A stretch of 64,000 bases of DNA, taken from contig CAMDCE010000011.1 in assembly GCA_945889625.1 (NCBI GenBank), positions 1-64,000 on the forward strand, written 5' to 3'. This document shows positions 17,004-25,427 of this stretch, piece after piece. The position numbers and the translations under genes were made by a program. The notes under the pieces were generated by a model. The model did not search any database. It was given only the letters and a program-made list of their open reading frames with translations, and was not told the origin of the DNA. Origin of the DNA: Asaia bogorensis. Lineage in GTDB: Bacteria; Pseudomonadota; Alphaproteobacteria; Reyranellales; Reyranellaceae. Position 1 is the first letter of the stretch; each line of letters opens with the position of its first letter.

Positions 17004-17612
17004 ATGCGTACCATCCTGACCTGTCTGCTCTTAGGTCTGCTGGCGGCATGCGCCGACCAGCAGGCGGCGCGCGCCCCGGCGCCCGATCCCTATGCCGCGT
17101 TGCTGGCCGATTTGCGCAACGGCGGCTACATCATCTATCTGCGCCATGCCGAGACTGCGACCTGGTCGGAGCCGACCGTACGCGATCTGGCGGACTGCTC
17201 CTGGCAGCGCAATCTCAACGAGCATGGCCGCGAGCAGGCGGCGCTGATCGGCGCCAAGCTGCGCGAGCAGCGCATCACCGCCAAGACGCTCGAGGCAAGC
17301 CCGTTCTGCCGCACGCGCCAGACCGCCGAGCTGGTGTTCGGCCGCGCCCCTACGCTCAATCCCGATCTTCTCTATCATGTGACCCAGACGCCGGCGCAGG
17401 TGGCGGCCGCCGACGACAAGCTCAAGGTGCGATTGGGCGCTCGTCCGCCGGGCGGCGGCAACCTCGTGCTGATCGGCCATGCGCCGACCATGCGCGACGC
17501 TGCCGGTGTCGAATTGCCCGAAGGCCAGGGTGCAATCGTCAAACCGAACGGCGACGGCACCTTCAAGGTCGTGGGGCGGCTCAGCGTCTACGGGATTGCG
17601 CCGACGCCGTAG
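17004..17612 (+). CDS. Histidine phosphatase-family lipoprotein
   Basis: A 202-residue lipoprotein: lipobox LLAAC puts the modified cysteine at residue 16. The phosphatase domain has the catalytic RHAE (YLRHAETATW), SPFCRTRQTAE and the second histidine in LIGHAPTMRDA. This resembles SixA/phosphoglycerate-mutase-type enzymes, here anchored on the periplasmic side. The C-terminal GDGTFKVVGRL region resembles other secreted members. It ends tail-to-tail over the last 25 bases of the convergent bufC gene. Substrate unknown. Confidence 0.85.
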   Translation: MRTILTCLLLGLLAACADQQAARAPAPDPYAALLADLRNGGYIIYLRHAETATWSEPTVRDLADCSWQRNLNEHGREQAALIGAKLREQRITAKTLEASPFCRTRQTAELVFGRAPTLNPDLLYHVTQTPAQVAAADDKLKVRLGARPPGGGNLVLIGHAPTMRDAAGVELPEGQGAIVKPNGDGTFKVVGRLSVYGIAPTP

Positions 17613-18397
17613 CCGCCGATCATCCCTTCCTCGACCCAGGAGCGTAGCAGGCCGGCGGTGCGCTGGGCGGCCTGGGCCTCGTCGGTGAACGGTATCGCGG
17701 CCTCGCAGATCTCTGGGAAAGTGCGGCCGGCGATCAGGGCGTCGAGCAGCACGGCCTCGTCGGGCTCGAGGGAACGGAAAAGCGACAGGAACTGCGGCCG
17801 CCAGATCGCCCATTCCACGGGCCCCTCCTGGCGTGCGACCTCGAGGTGGCCCGGTTCGACCTCGTCGCGCCGCTGGTAGGCCGCCGGAGTGGCGAAGTCG
17901 AGCGTCAGCCGGCGCAGCGAGGGCAGCGGCGTGAAGCTGAGCGTCAGCCAGTTTTCCGGCGGCAGGGCCATCAGCGCCGCGGCCTCGACCGGTTCGGCAT
18001 CGGGGCAGTCGAAGGCCTCGCCCAGCAGCCATTCGAAGCGCGCCATCTCGGCGGCAGCCGGCGAGCTTTTGAATGGCGGCGTGGTGCCGAGAAAATCCGC
18101 AAGTTTGGCGCCGAACCAGCGCACCGAGGGATGGCGCGAGGGATGGGCGGCGATATAGGCCCGCGCCAAGCCGTCGAATTCGGCGGGCCCGGTCATTGCC
18201 ATCACGCCGGGATAGTCGATGCCCAGCACCTCGATCAGGCGAAGCGCATAGGCGTCGCGATAGACGCCGAGCAACAGCTCGCGCGAGGCCTTCCTGGTAT
18301 TGCGCACCGATCCAACGAAGCCGTCGGAACTCTGCAGCAGGTAGTCCTGGAAGGCGCGCTGCAGGTCGGCGAGCGATCCTGCGTTGGATCGGTTCAC
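17588..18397 (-). CDS. bufC: BufC/HvfC-type DUF2063 protein (bufferin maturation partner)
   Basis: A 269-residue protein with the DUF2063 N-terminal domain (LADLQRAFQDYLL, then ELLLGVYRDAYALRLIEVL). It belongs to the MbnC/HvfC/BufC group, which bind the MNIO maturase and position the precursor peptide. The start is GTG overlapping the end of the maturase gene by four bases, so the two are translationally coupled. C-terminal residues are less conserved. Its 3' end overlaps the convergent lipoprotein gene by 25 bases. Last gene of the four-gene bufferin operon. Confidence 0.85.
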   Translation of the reverse strand: MNRSNAGSLADLQRAFQDYLLQSSDGFVGSVRNTRKASRELLLGVYRDAYALRLIEVLGIDYPGVMAMTGPAEFDGLARAYIAAHPSRHPSVRWFGAKLADFLGTTPPFKSSPAAAEMARFEWLLGEAFDCPDAEPVEAAALMALPPENWLTLSFTPLPSLRRLTLDFATPAAYQRRDEVEPGHLEVARQEGPVEWAIWRPQFLSLFRSLEPDEAVLLDALIAGRTFPEICEAAIPFTDEAQAAQRTAGLLRSWVEEGMIGGYGVGAIP

Positions 18398-19221
18398 GCG
18401 GCCGCCTCGCGGCCGGCCTTCGCCGCGACGTCGCGCGCCACCTCGAGCTCGGCCACCAGCTCGGCGTAGGGTGGGATATTGTCGTCGCGCTCGATCATGG
18501 TCGGCACGCCGGGAAACAGCCGCACCGCTTGGCGATAGAGATCCCACACGCCTTCGACGATCGGATGGTCGTGGGTGTCGACGATGTGCGTGCCGTTGTT
18601 CTCGTGTCCGGCGAGATGGAATTGGCGCACCCGCTCGCGCGGCATGCCGCGCAGGAAGGCCATGGCGTCGAACTCGTGATTGTAGGCGCTGACGAACACG
18701 TTGTTGACGTCGAGCAGCAGCTCGCAGTCGGCGCGCCTGGCGAGCTCGGCGATGAATTCCCATTCCGTCATCTCGGACGCCGCATAGGTGACGTAGCTCG
18801 AGACATTCTCGAGCACCAGCCGGCGGCCGAGATAGTCCTGTACGCGGGCGACGCGTTCGGCGAGATGGTCGAGCGCCTCGCCGGTATAGGGCAGCGGCAG
18901 CAGGTCGTGCATGTTGGTGCCGCGCAGGCCGGTGAAGCAGAGATGGTCGGAGACCCACAGGGGCTGCACACGAGCCGCCAGCGCCTTCAGGCCGGCGAGA
19001 TAGTCCATGTCGAGCGGATCGATCGAGCCGATCGACAGCGACACGCCGTGGAGCGCAATCGGATAGTCGCGGCGGATGGTGTCGAGCCAATGGAGCGGGC
19101 GGCCGCCGGGGACCATGTAGTTCTCCGACAGCGCCTCGAACCAGCTCACCTTGCCGGGCGACTGGGCGATCTCCTCGTAGTGCTGGTGGCGCAGGCCCAG
19201 GCCGAAACCGATGTCGCTCAT
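18394..19221 (-). CDS. bufB: BufB/MNIO maturase (DUF692 family)
   Basis: A 275-residue member of the DUF692/MNIO family of multinuclear iron oxidases related to MbnB. Family landmarks are GFGLGLRHQHYEE at the start, FEALSENYM, LHGVSLSIGS, VSDHLCFTG, LENVSSY, LLDVNNVFVSAYNH, HLAGHE, DTHDHPI and MIERDDNIP, which carry the His/Asp/Glu iron ligands. Such enzymes convert precursor cysteines, in bufferins to thiooxazole-type groups that bind copper. The ATG for MSDIGFG was chosen; the extra upstream residues in frame show no homology. Two cysteine-rich precursor genes lie just upstream. Confidence 0.9.
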   Translation of the reverse strand: MSDIGFGLGLRHQHYEEIAQSPGKVSWFEALSENYMVPGGRPLHWLDTIRRDYPIALHGVSLSIGSIDPLDMDYLAGLKALAARVQPLWVSDHLCFTGLRGTNMHDLLPLPYTGEALDHLAERVARVQDYLGRRLVLENVSSYVTYAASEMTEWEFIAELARRADCELLLDVNNVFVSAYNHEFDAMAFLRGMPRERVRQFHLAGHENNGTHIVDTHDHPIVEGVWDLYRQAVRLFPGVPTMIERDDNIPPYAELVAELEVARDVAAKAGREAAA

Positions 19222-19311
19222 GCGATGGACTCTAGTCCAACTCAGCAGGTCGGACCATGCCGACAAGGCAGACGCTTGGTGCAGCGCGTTTCCATTTGAG
19301 TGCAAGCCGCT

Positions 19312-19548
19312 CTAGGTCAACGGCCTGCCGCCCAACGCGGTGCATTCCAGCGCCGTACCGGTGACGGTGAGGCCCTTGCCCTTGCACATATTCATGCCCT
19401 TGCACGCGGTCATGGAGCTCTTGCAGGCGCTCTGGCCCTGGCAGGCGTTGATGCCGTAGCAGTTGTGGGTTGCCTGAGCACGTGCTGCGACACCGAGCGT
19501 ACCTGCGGCGAACATCGACGCTGCCGCAATGACCAACGACCTGTTCAT
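19312..19548 (-). CDS. bufA2: Bufferin precursor, BufA2-like (copy 1)
   Basis: A 78-residue precursor peptide: a Sec signal of about 24 residues (LVIAAASMFAAGTLGVAARAQA), then a small cysteine-rich core. Six cysteines at 30, 36, 42, 49, 55 and 69 fall in C-x5-C-x5-C-x6-C-x5-C-x13-C, exactly the spacing of the neighbouring copy. Gly, Lys and Asn between cysteines (ACKGMNMCKGKG) match the BufA2 style of bufferin. A modified, exported peptide would bind copper in the periplasm. The ATG was chosen with GGGAGCAAAGAG before it. It lies 90 bases upstream of bufB. Confidence 0.87.
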   Translation of the reverse strand: MNRSLVIAAASMFAAGTLGVAARAQATHNCYGINACQGQSACKSSMTACKGMNMCKGKGLTVTGTALECTALGGRPLT

Positions 19549-19586
19549 CTCTTTGCTCCCTCGGAAGTGACTTGCAGCACGAAAAA

Positions 19587-19826
19587 TCACAGCACCTTGC
19601 CGCCCTTCGAGGTGCACTCGCCAGCGCTCACGACTTCGTTCCAGCCTTGGCCCTTGCATGAATTCTTGCCCTTGCACGAGGACGACCCGGTCTTGCAGGC
19701 GCTGGTTCCCTTGCACGAGTTGATGCCGCTGCACTTCACGGCGCCCTGCGCCGACGCGACCGACGCCAGGCTGCCCGCGGCGAACAACGCCGCTGCCGAA
19801 GCGGCGAGAAGGATGCGCTTGTTCAT
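19587..19826 (-). CDS. bufA2: Bufferin precursor, BufA2-like (copy 2)
   Basis: A 79-residue precursor, first gene of the operon. Signal peptide to about Ala26 (LFAAGSLASVASAQ), then six cysteines at 32, 38, 44, 51, 57 and 71 in a CSGINSCKGTSAC-type array with identical spacing to copy 1. The core differs mainly between cysteines (about half identical by eye), so the two are diverged duplicates rather than a recent copy. A strong GAGGAG precedes the ATG by six bases. Located 38 bases upstream of copy 1; both feed the BufB and BufC genes downstream. Confidence 0.9.
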   Translation of the reverse strand: MNKRILLAASAAALFAAGSLASVASAQGAVKCSGINSCKGTSACKTGSSSCKGKNSCKGQGWNEVVSAGECTSKGGKVL

Positions 19827-19919
19827 CGTGAACTCCTCTGCACGAACCGTCGGACCGATCCTGACTCCGCGCGCCTCCGTCGTGAAGTCAGGGCTTGGCG
19901 ATGGAGCGTGATTTCCCGA

Positions 19920-21056
19920 TCACCGCTGCGTGAAGCGGGCTGGCGATAGCACGGCCTCTGCGACGCCGAGCGCTGCGATATCGCCTGGCAAACCCTTGCC
20001 GAGCGCCAGGCTCGCGGCCAGGCGCCCGGCCGCGGCGCCGGTCTGGATGCCATAGCCGCCCTGGCCGGCCAGCCAGAAGAAGCCTTCGACCGCGGGGTCG
20101 TAGCCCACCACCAGGTTCTTGTCGGCGACGAAGCTCCTGAGGCCGGCCCACTTGTTCTTGACGCGGTGTATTTGCAGCGTGCTCGCCGTCTCGATGCGGT
20201 CGACGGCGGTGGCGATGTCGATCTCCTCGGGCTGCGCGTCGCAGGGCGGCGAGGGCGTCTCGTCGGCGAGTGAGCCCAAGAACTGGCCGACCTCGGGCTT
20301 GAAATAGAAACTCTCGTCGAAGTCGATCAGCATCGGCATCCGCGCGAGTTCGAGACCGGGCGGCGAATCGAAGGTGAACGCGGTGCGCCGCTTGGGCACC
20401 AGCCCGATCGGTTTCGTCCCGGCCATTGCGCCGAGCACGTCGGCCCAGGCGCCGGAGGCGTTGACGACGTGGGCGGCGCTCACCGTGTCGCCATCGCGTA
20501 GCCTGATCGACCAGCGTCCTTCCTTGCGGTCGAGTGCGGCGACCTCGGCGTTCAATCGCAGCACCGCGCCGGCTGCGCGCGCGCCTTTGAGGAAGCCGCC
20601 GTGGATGGCTGCCACGTCCATGTCGTCGGCGTCGGGTTCGTAGACCGAGCCGCCGTCCAGCACCGCGGGACGGATCAGCGGCTGCAGCGCCAGCGTCTCC
20701 TTGAAATCGAGCCGGCGCACGCTCGGCACCAGGGCGGCAAATTCGGCCGCCGCCTTGTCCATCGCCGCGCCCTGGCTGGCGCGGCCGGCGATCACCGCGC
20801 CGCGCGGCGTGAGCAGCGGATGGTCGGCGAAGCCCTGTGGCGGCCGGCGATAGAACAGCCCGCTCGCCACCGTGATGGCGCGGATCGCGGGGCTGCCGTA
20901 GGTCTCCGAATGCAGCGCCGCCGACCGGCCGGTGGTGTGATAGGCCGGCACGTGCTCGCGCTCGAGGATGATCACCCGGGCGTGCGGCGCAAGGGAATAG
21001 GCGGCGGAAACTCCGGCGATGCCGGCGCCGACGATGGCGAAATCGAAATCCTGCAT
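19920..21056 (-). CDS. FAD-dependent oxidoreductase (DAO family)
   Basis: A 378-residue flavoprotein. The N-terminal Rossmann motif is IVGAGIAGVSAAYSLA and the second nucleotide-contact region is ILEREHVPAYHTTGRSAA. The substrate domain has DMDVAAIHGGFLKGARAAGA, and the C-terminal FAD contact is WLAGQGGYGIQTGAAAGRLAA. This is the pattern of D-amino-acid/glycine oxidases and dehydrogenases. No signal peptide, so cytosolic. Located upstream of the bufferin genes on the same strand with a 93-base gap; no evidence that it takes part in bufferin chemistry. Substrate not determined. Confidence 0.87.
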   Translation of the reverse strand: MQDFDFAIVGAGIAGVSAAYSLAPHARVIILEREHVPAYHTTGRSAALHSETYGSPAIRAITVASGLFYRRPPQGFADHPLLTPRGAVIAGRASQGAAMDKAAAEFAALVPSVRRLDFKETLALQPLIRPAVLDGGSVYEPDADDMDVAAIHGGFLKGARAAGAVLRLNAEVAALDRKEGRWSIRLRDGDTVSAAHVVNASGAWADVLGAMAGTKPIGLVPKRRTAFTFDSPPGLELARMPMLIDFDESFYFKPEVGQFLGSLADETPSPPCDAQPEEIDIATAVDRIETASTLQIHRVKNKWAGLRSFVADKNLVVGYDPAVEGFFWLAGQGGYGIQTGAAAGRLAASLALGKGLPGDIAALGVAEAVLSPARFTQR

Positions 21057-21100
21057 GAAGCTACATTGCAGTGTCGCTGGCGCGTCGGCAATATCGAGCC

Positions 21101-21766
21101 ATGTTCCCGGTCTCCGACTCCGTGTTCAACTGGTACGACCTGGGAGCGACCCTGCTGTGGGGGCTGAGCGGCGCCATGCTGGGCGCCCGCAAGGGCTACG
21201 ACATCATGGGTATCTTCATCGTCGCCATGGTGTCGGCGACAGGCGGCGGCCTGCTGCGCGACGGCATATTCCTCCCCGACGGGCCGCCGCGGCTGATCAA
21301 GACGCCCAACTATCTCTTCATGGTCGCGATCGCCACCGCACTGGTCGTCTTCTTCGGCCAACGCCTGCGCAAGCTCGGCTGGATGTCCGGCTTTTTGACG
21401 TTGGCGGACGCAGTCGGCATCGGCGCCTACGCCGTGGTTGGCATGAACCTGGCGATGGCGGCCGAGCTGCCGTTGCTCGGCATCATCCTGGTCGGCGTGG
21501 TCAATGCAGTCGGCGGCAGCGTTCTGCGCGATGTTCTAATGGGCATCCAGCCCGAGATTCTGCGGCCGGGTGTCCTGCTGGGGCTCGCCTCGCTGATGGG
21601 TTGCATCCTCTTCGTCGGACTCCTGAAACTCGGCGTGTCCCTGCAATGGGCGGGGGCGGCGACGGTGGCGTTCGTGTTCGCCATCCGTGTGTTGGCGTTG
21701 CGCTTCGGGGTTCAAACCCGCGCCTTGAGCGCTTTCGAGGAAGATTGGCGCGGGAATCCTAAATGA
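21101..21766 (+). CDS. UPF0126/TRIC-like membrane protein
   Basis: A 221-residue membrane protein made of two repeated three-helix halves, each with a glycine-rich signature: SATGGGLLRDGIF near residue 48 and NAVGGSVLRDVLMG near residue 135. This is the UPF0126 (glycine transporter/TRIC) family, ion or glycine channels in bacteria. Start chosen at the ATG for MFPVSD; an earlier in-frame GTG at 21071 would begin inside the divergent promoter. It overlaps the acyl-CoA synthetase gene by four bases. Confidence 0.85.
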   Translation: MFPVSDSVFNWYDLGATLLWGLSGAMLGARKGYDIMGIFIVAMVSATGGGLLRDGIFLPDGPPRLIKTPNYLFMVAIATALVVFFGQRLRKLGWMSGFLTLADAVGIGAYAVVGMNLAMAAELPLLGIILVGVVNAVGGSVLRDVLMGIQPEILRPGVLLGLASLMGCILFVGLLKLGVSLQWAGAATVAFVFAIRVLALRFGVQTRALSAFEEDWRGNPK

Positions 21767-23286
21767 ACATCGCCCATCTGCTGCTCGGCTCGGCCACGGA
21801 GTTCCGCGACCTCACGGCGCTGGCGCACGGCACGCGGGCGCATCTCACCTACCGCGAACTGTGGCGCAAGGTCTCGGTCATGAGCACGCATCTCCGCGTG
21901 CGCTTCGGCCTGCAGCCGGGCGACCGCGTGGCCTTTGCCATGACCAACTGCGTCGAGGCGATCGAGGTCATGTACGCCATCTGGCACGCCGGCCTCTGCG
22001 CCGTGCCGATGAACGCCAAACTGCACGCCAAGGAGTTCGCCTTCATCCTGGAGAATTCGGGCGCAAGGCTTTGCTTCGTCACGCCCGATCTCGCCACCAC
22101 CATCGCCGAGGCCGCCAAGGAGGCAGCCGAACTGAAGGAGATCGTCGACACGACGACGCGTCCCTATACTTTCATGGAAGTGGGCGATCCCAGCCCCATG
22201 GCCGACGCCGAGCCGACCGATCCGGCCTGGCTGTTCTATACCTCCGGCACGACCGGCCGGCCCAAGGGCGCCACGCTCACCCACCGCAATCTGTTGGCGA
22301 TGACGCTCAACTATTATGCCGACGTCGATCGTCCCGAGCCGCGCGGCTCGATCGTGCATGCCGCACCGATCAGCCACGGCTCGGGCCTGTGGAACTTCCC
22401 GCTGCTGGCGCGTGGTGCGGTGCAGGTCTTCCCCGAAAGCGGCCACTACGATGTGCCCGAGACGGTCGAGCTGATGAACCGCTGGCCCGATTGCTCGATC
22501 TTCCTGGCGCCGACCATGGTGAAGCGCCTGATCGAGCATCCTGCCGTGGGCGACCTGCGGCCGGGCGCATTGCGCTTCATCACCTACGGCGGCGCGCCGA
22601 TGTATGTCAGCGACCTCAAGCGTGCGATGGAGACCTTGGGCGACCGGGCGCTGACGCAGCTCTATGGCCAGGGCGAAAGCCCGATGACCATCACCCATCT
22701 CAGCCGCGACTTCCACGCCGCCAAGGACCATCCGCGCTGGGAGGCCCGGCTGGCCTCGGCCGGCGTCGCCGATACCTGCATGGCAGTCCGCGTCGTCGAC
22801 GAGGAGGGCCGCCAGGTGCCGGTTGGCGAAGTCGGCGAGATCATCTGCAAGGGCGATCCGGTCATGGCGGGCTACTGGAACAATCCCGAGGCTACGGCGC
22901 AGTCGCTGCGCGCCGGCTGGCTATGGACCGGCGATGTCGGCGCCTTCGACGAGGAGGGCTTCCTGACCTTGAAGGATCGCTCCAAGGACATGATCATCTC
23001 GGGCGGTTCCAACATCTATCCACGCGAGATCGAGGACGTGCTCTGCCTCCATCCCGCCGTCGCCGAATGCTCCGTGGTCGGCCGCCCGCATCCCGAATGG
23101 GGCGAGGAGGTCGTGGCCTTCGTGGTGGCGCGCCCGGGCGCGGCGCTTTCGCCAGCCGATCTCGACAGGCTCTGTCTCGACAATATCGCGCGCTTCAAGC
23201 GGCCGAAGGACTACAAGTTCATCGACTCGCTGCCGAAAAACAACTACGGCAAGATTCTGAAAACAGAACTCAGGGCAAAACTCTAG
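21763..23286 (+). CDS. Acyl-CoA synthetase (AMP-binding)
   Basis: A 507-residue ANL-superfamily enzyme activating a carboxylic acid through an acyl-adenylate to a CoA thioester. The phosphate loop is YTSGTTGRPKGATLTHRN (about residues 159-176), followed by APISHGSG, QLYGQGESPM, the adenylate Asp in WLWTGDVGAFDEEGFL and the C-terminal catalytic Lys in LPKNNYGKILKTELR. Chain-length preference cannot be read from sequence. It lies four bases overlapped with the upstream membrane gene and nine bases before a dienelactone hydrolase, so an aromatic or dicarboxylic degradation role is plausible. Confidence 0.92.
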   Translation: MNIAHLLLGSATEFRDLTALAHGTRAHLTYRELWRKVSVMSTHLRVRFGLQPGDRVAFAMTNCVEAIEVMYAIWHAGLCAVPMNAKLHAKEFAFILENSGARLCFVTPDLATTIAEAAKEAAELKEIVDTTTRPYTFMEVGDPSPMADAEPTDPAWLFYTSGTTGRPKGATLTHRNLLAMTLNYYADVDRPEPRGSIVHAAPISHGSGLWNFPLLARGAVQVFPESGHYDVPETVELMNRWPDCSIFLAPTMVKRLIEHPAVGDLRPGALRFITYGGAPMYVSDLKRAMETLGDRALTQLYGQGESPMTITHLSRDFHAAKDHPRWEARLASAGVADTCMAVRVVDEEGRQVPVGEVGEIICKGDPVMAGYWNNPEATAQSLRAGWLWTGDVGAFDEEGFLTLKDRSKDMIISGGSNIYPREIEDVLCLHPAVAECSVVGRPHPEWGEEVVAFVVARPGAALSPADLDRLCLDNIARFKRPKDYKFIDSLPKNNYGKILKTELRAKL

Positions 23287-23295
23287 GAGGAAACC

Positions 23296-23955
23296 ATGGG
23301 CAGCATGATCGACTTCAAGCGTCCTGACGGCTCGACCTGCAAGGGCTATGTCGCCGAAGCCGGCAAGGGCAAGCCGGGCATCGTCGTGATCCAGGAATGG
23401 TGGGGGCTCAACGACCAGATCAAGGGCGTCGCCGAGCGTTTCGCAGCGGCCGGTTACAACGCGCTGGCGCCCGATCTCTACAAGGGCCGCGTCACGCAGA
23501 AGCCCGACGAGGCCAACCACATGATGAGCGGCCTCGATTTCGTCGGTGCCTCGGACCAGGACATTGCGGGTGCCGTCAAGCATCTCGCCGCCATGAGCCG
23601 CAAGGTCGGCGTCATGGGCTTCTGCATGGGTGGCGCGCTCACCATTGCGGCCGCCGCGCGCGTTGCCGGCATCGCCTGCGGCGTGCCGTTCTACGGCGTG
23701 CCGCCGGGACAGCTCGCCGATCCGGCCAAGATCAAGATCCCCATCCAGGGCCATTTCGCCAATACCGACGACTGGTGCACGCCCCAGGTGGTGAACGACT
23801 TCGAGAAGGCGATGACGTCGGGCGGCAACAAGCCCGAGGTCTACCGCTATGACGCCGCGCACGCCTTTGCCAACGAGGCGAGCCCGGCCCACAACGCGGC
23901 CGCGGCCAAGCAGGCGTGGGAGCGCATGATGACGTTCCTCGGTAGACACCTCTGA
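23296..23955 (+). CDS. Dienelactone hydrolase family protein
   Basis: A 219-residue alpha/beta hydrolase of the DLH type. The nucleophile is Cys110 in MGFCMGGALT, the Asp should lie in FANTDDWCTP, and the histidine is in YDAAHAFANE, giving the family's Cys-Asp-His triad. The early motif QEWWGLNDQIKGVA is diagnostic for dienelactone hydrolases, which open lactones in chlorocatechol and related ring-cleavage pathways. AGGAGG precedes the ATG. Directly downstream of the acyl-CoA synthetase gene, and followed by a hairpin repeat. Confidence 0.92.
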   Translation: MGSMIDFKRPDGSTCKGYVAEAGKGKPGIVVIQEWWGLNDQIKGVAERFAAAGYNALAPDLYKGRVTQKPDEANHMMSGLDFVGASDQDIAGAVKHLAAMSRKVGVMGFCMGGALTIAAAARVAGIACGVPFYGVPPGQLADPAKIKIPIQGHFANTDDWCTPQVVNDFEKAMTSGGNKPEVYRYDAAHAFANEASPAHNAAAAKQAWERMMTFLGRHL

Positions 23956-23960
23956 TCTTT

Positions 23961-24032
23961 GCTGGGAGCGCGCCACTCCAGTGGCGCTCATATTCATGAA
24001 TTGATGCGCCACTGGAGTAGCGCACTCCCAGC
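23961..24032. repeat. Long inverted repeat after the hydrolase gene
   Basis: Left arm 23961-23987 (GCTGGGAGCGCGCCACTCCAG and GTGGCGC) and right arm 24006-24032 are near-perfect complements with one short mismatch region and an AT-rich loop. The word GCGCCACTGGAGTGGCGC is itself palindromic. It lies six bases before the next start codon, so it might terminate the upstream operon and shield the transporter gene. Confidence 0.75.
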
Positions 24033-24038
24033 AATGAG

Positions 24039-25427
24039 ATGACCGTACGTCCCTTTCTCGGCCTCGCAATCGTCGGGCTGGGCGCCTCGCTCGCCCCGCT
24101 CGACATCGCCGTCAACGTCGCTTTGCCGGCGATCACCGCGCATTTCCGGCTGGCTATGGGCGACGTGCAGTGGCTGGTGATCTGCTACGTGCTGGTCTAC
24201 GGCTCGCTGATGCTGGTGTGCGGCAAGCTGGGCGACCTGCTCGGCCACCGACTGATCTTCCGCATCGGCCTCGTCGTTTCCGCGATCGGCTGCGCGGCCT
24301 GCGCCGCTGCTCCGGACTGGTCGCTCTTCCTGTGGGCGCGTGCCGTGCAAGGGGTCGGCACAGCGCTGGCGATCTCCTGCACCACCGCACTTGCCGTTTC
24401 GCTCTATCCGCCGGCGCGGCGCCTGCGGGCGCTGGCGGCCTTCTCCATGATGATGTCGCTCGCCGCTGCGGTCGGGCCGTTCCTGGGCGGCGTACTGGTC
24501 GAGCTCTGGGGATGGCCCGCCGTCTATTGGGTGCGCGTGCCGATTGCGCTGCTGACGCTGGCTTTGTCGGGACTGCTGCCGTCACCACCTGCCGACGCGC
24601 GGCGCTTCGATTTCACCGGCGGCATCCTGGTGGCCGTGGCCATGAGCGCCTTCCTGCTCGCGCTGGTGATGGTGCAGCGGCCGGAAGTGTCGACTTGGCT
24701 GGCGCTCGCGGTGTTCCTGGCCTCGCTCGGGCTGACGTGGTGGTACGTCAGGCGAAGTCGTCCGTTGGATGAGCCGATCATCGGGCCATCGCTGTTTGCC
24801 GATCCGGCCTTCGCCGTGCCCAACGTCATGAACGCTCTGGCGAGTCTGGCGGCCTTCGCCATCCTGCTGCTGACGCCGTACTACCTGGCAAACGTGCTGA
24901 AGCTGTCGGCCGTCCTGAGCGGGCTGGTGCTTGCCGTGGCATTTTTTGCGGCGCTGGCGGGAGCACCCGTTGCCGCGTGGCTGGTGCCGAGGATAGGTGG
25001 TCGGCCGACCGCGTTCTGCGGTGTAGCGCTCGTCGGATTGGCACTGCTGCCGTTCGGTTTGACGGGCGCCGCGACGCCGCTCGCGGTAGTGGGATTGCTG
25101 CTCGCCCTCGAAGGATTGGGGATGGGCCTGCTCGCCGTCGCCTACACGGATCTGGTCATCGGCACGCTCCCCGAGCGCGATCGCGGCGTCGCCGGCAGCC
25201 TGGCGCTGCTGACGCGTACGATCGGCAACGTGAGCGGCGCCGCGGTATTGAGCACGCTCTATGCCTATGGCGCGGCAGGCCTCGATGGCACCGAAGGCTT
25301 TCTCGCCGGCTATCGCTTCGCGTTCGTCGCGGCAGGCGGCGGATTGCTGGTAGCGTTGCTGCTCTCCTGCGCCGTGCCGCGGGCGTGGTTTGGCCGCCAG
25401 GTCGCGCCCGCCGGGTCACCCCGCTAG
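24039..25427 (+). CDS. MFS transporter, DHA2 (14-helix) type
   Basis: A 462-residue inner-membrane carrier with about 14 hydrophobic segments. The motif A loop GKLGDLLGHRLIFRIG lies between helices 2 and 3, motif C-like GPFLGGVLVELWGWPAVYWV near helix 5. This arrangement is typical of EmrB/QacA-type proton antiporters exporting drugs or metabolites. Starts two bases before the previous repeat ends its influence (ATG at 24039) and overlaps the convergent binding-protein gene by four bases. Substrate unknown; no adaptor protein gene adjoins it. Confidence 0.88.
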   Translation: MTVRPFLGLAIVGLGASLAPLDIAVNVALPAITAHFRLAMGDVQWLVICYVLVYGSLMLVCGKLGDLLGHRLIFRIGLVVSAIGCAACAAAPDWSLFLWARAVQGVGTALAISCTTALAVSLYPPARRLRALAAFSMMMSLAAAVGPFLGGVLVELWGWPAVYWVRVPIALLTLALSGLLPSPPADARRFDFTGGILVAVAMSAFLLALVMVQRPEVSTWLALAVFLASLGLTWWYVRRSRPLDEPIIGPSLFADPAFAVPNVMNALASLAAFAILLLTPYYLANVLKLSAVLSGLVLAVAFFAALAGAPVAAWLVPRIGGRPTAFCGVALVGLALLPFGLTGAATPLAVVGLLLALEGLGMGLLAVAYTDLVIGTLPERDRGVAGSLALLTRTIGNVSGAAVLSTLYAYGAAGLDGTEGFLAGYRFAFVAAGGGLLVALLLSCAVPRAWFGRQVAPAGSPR

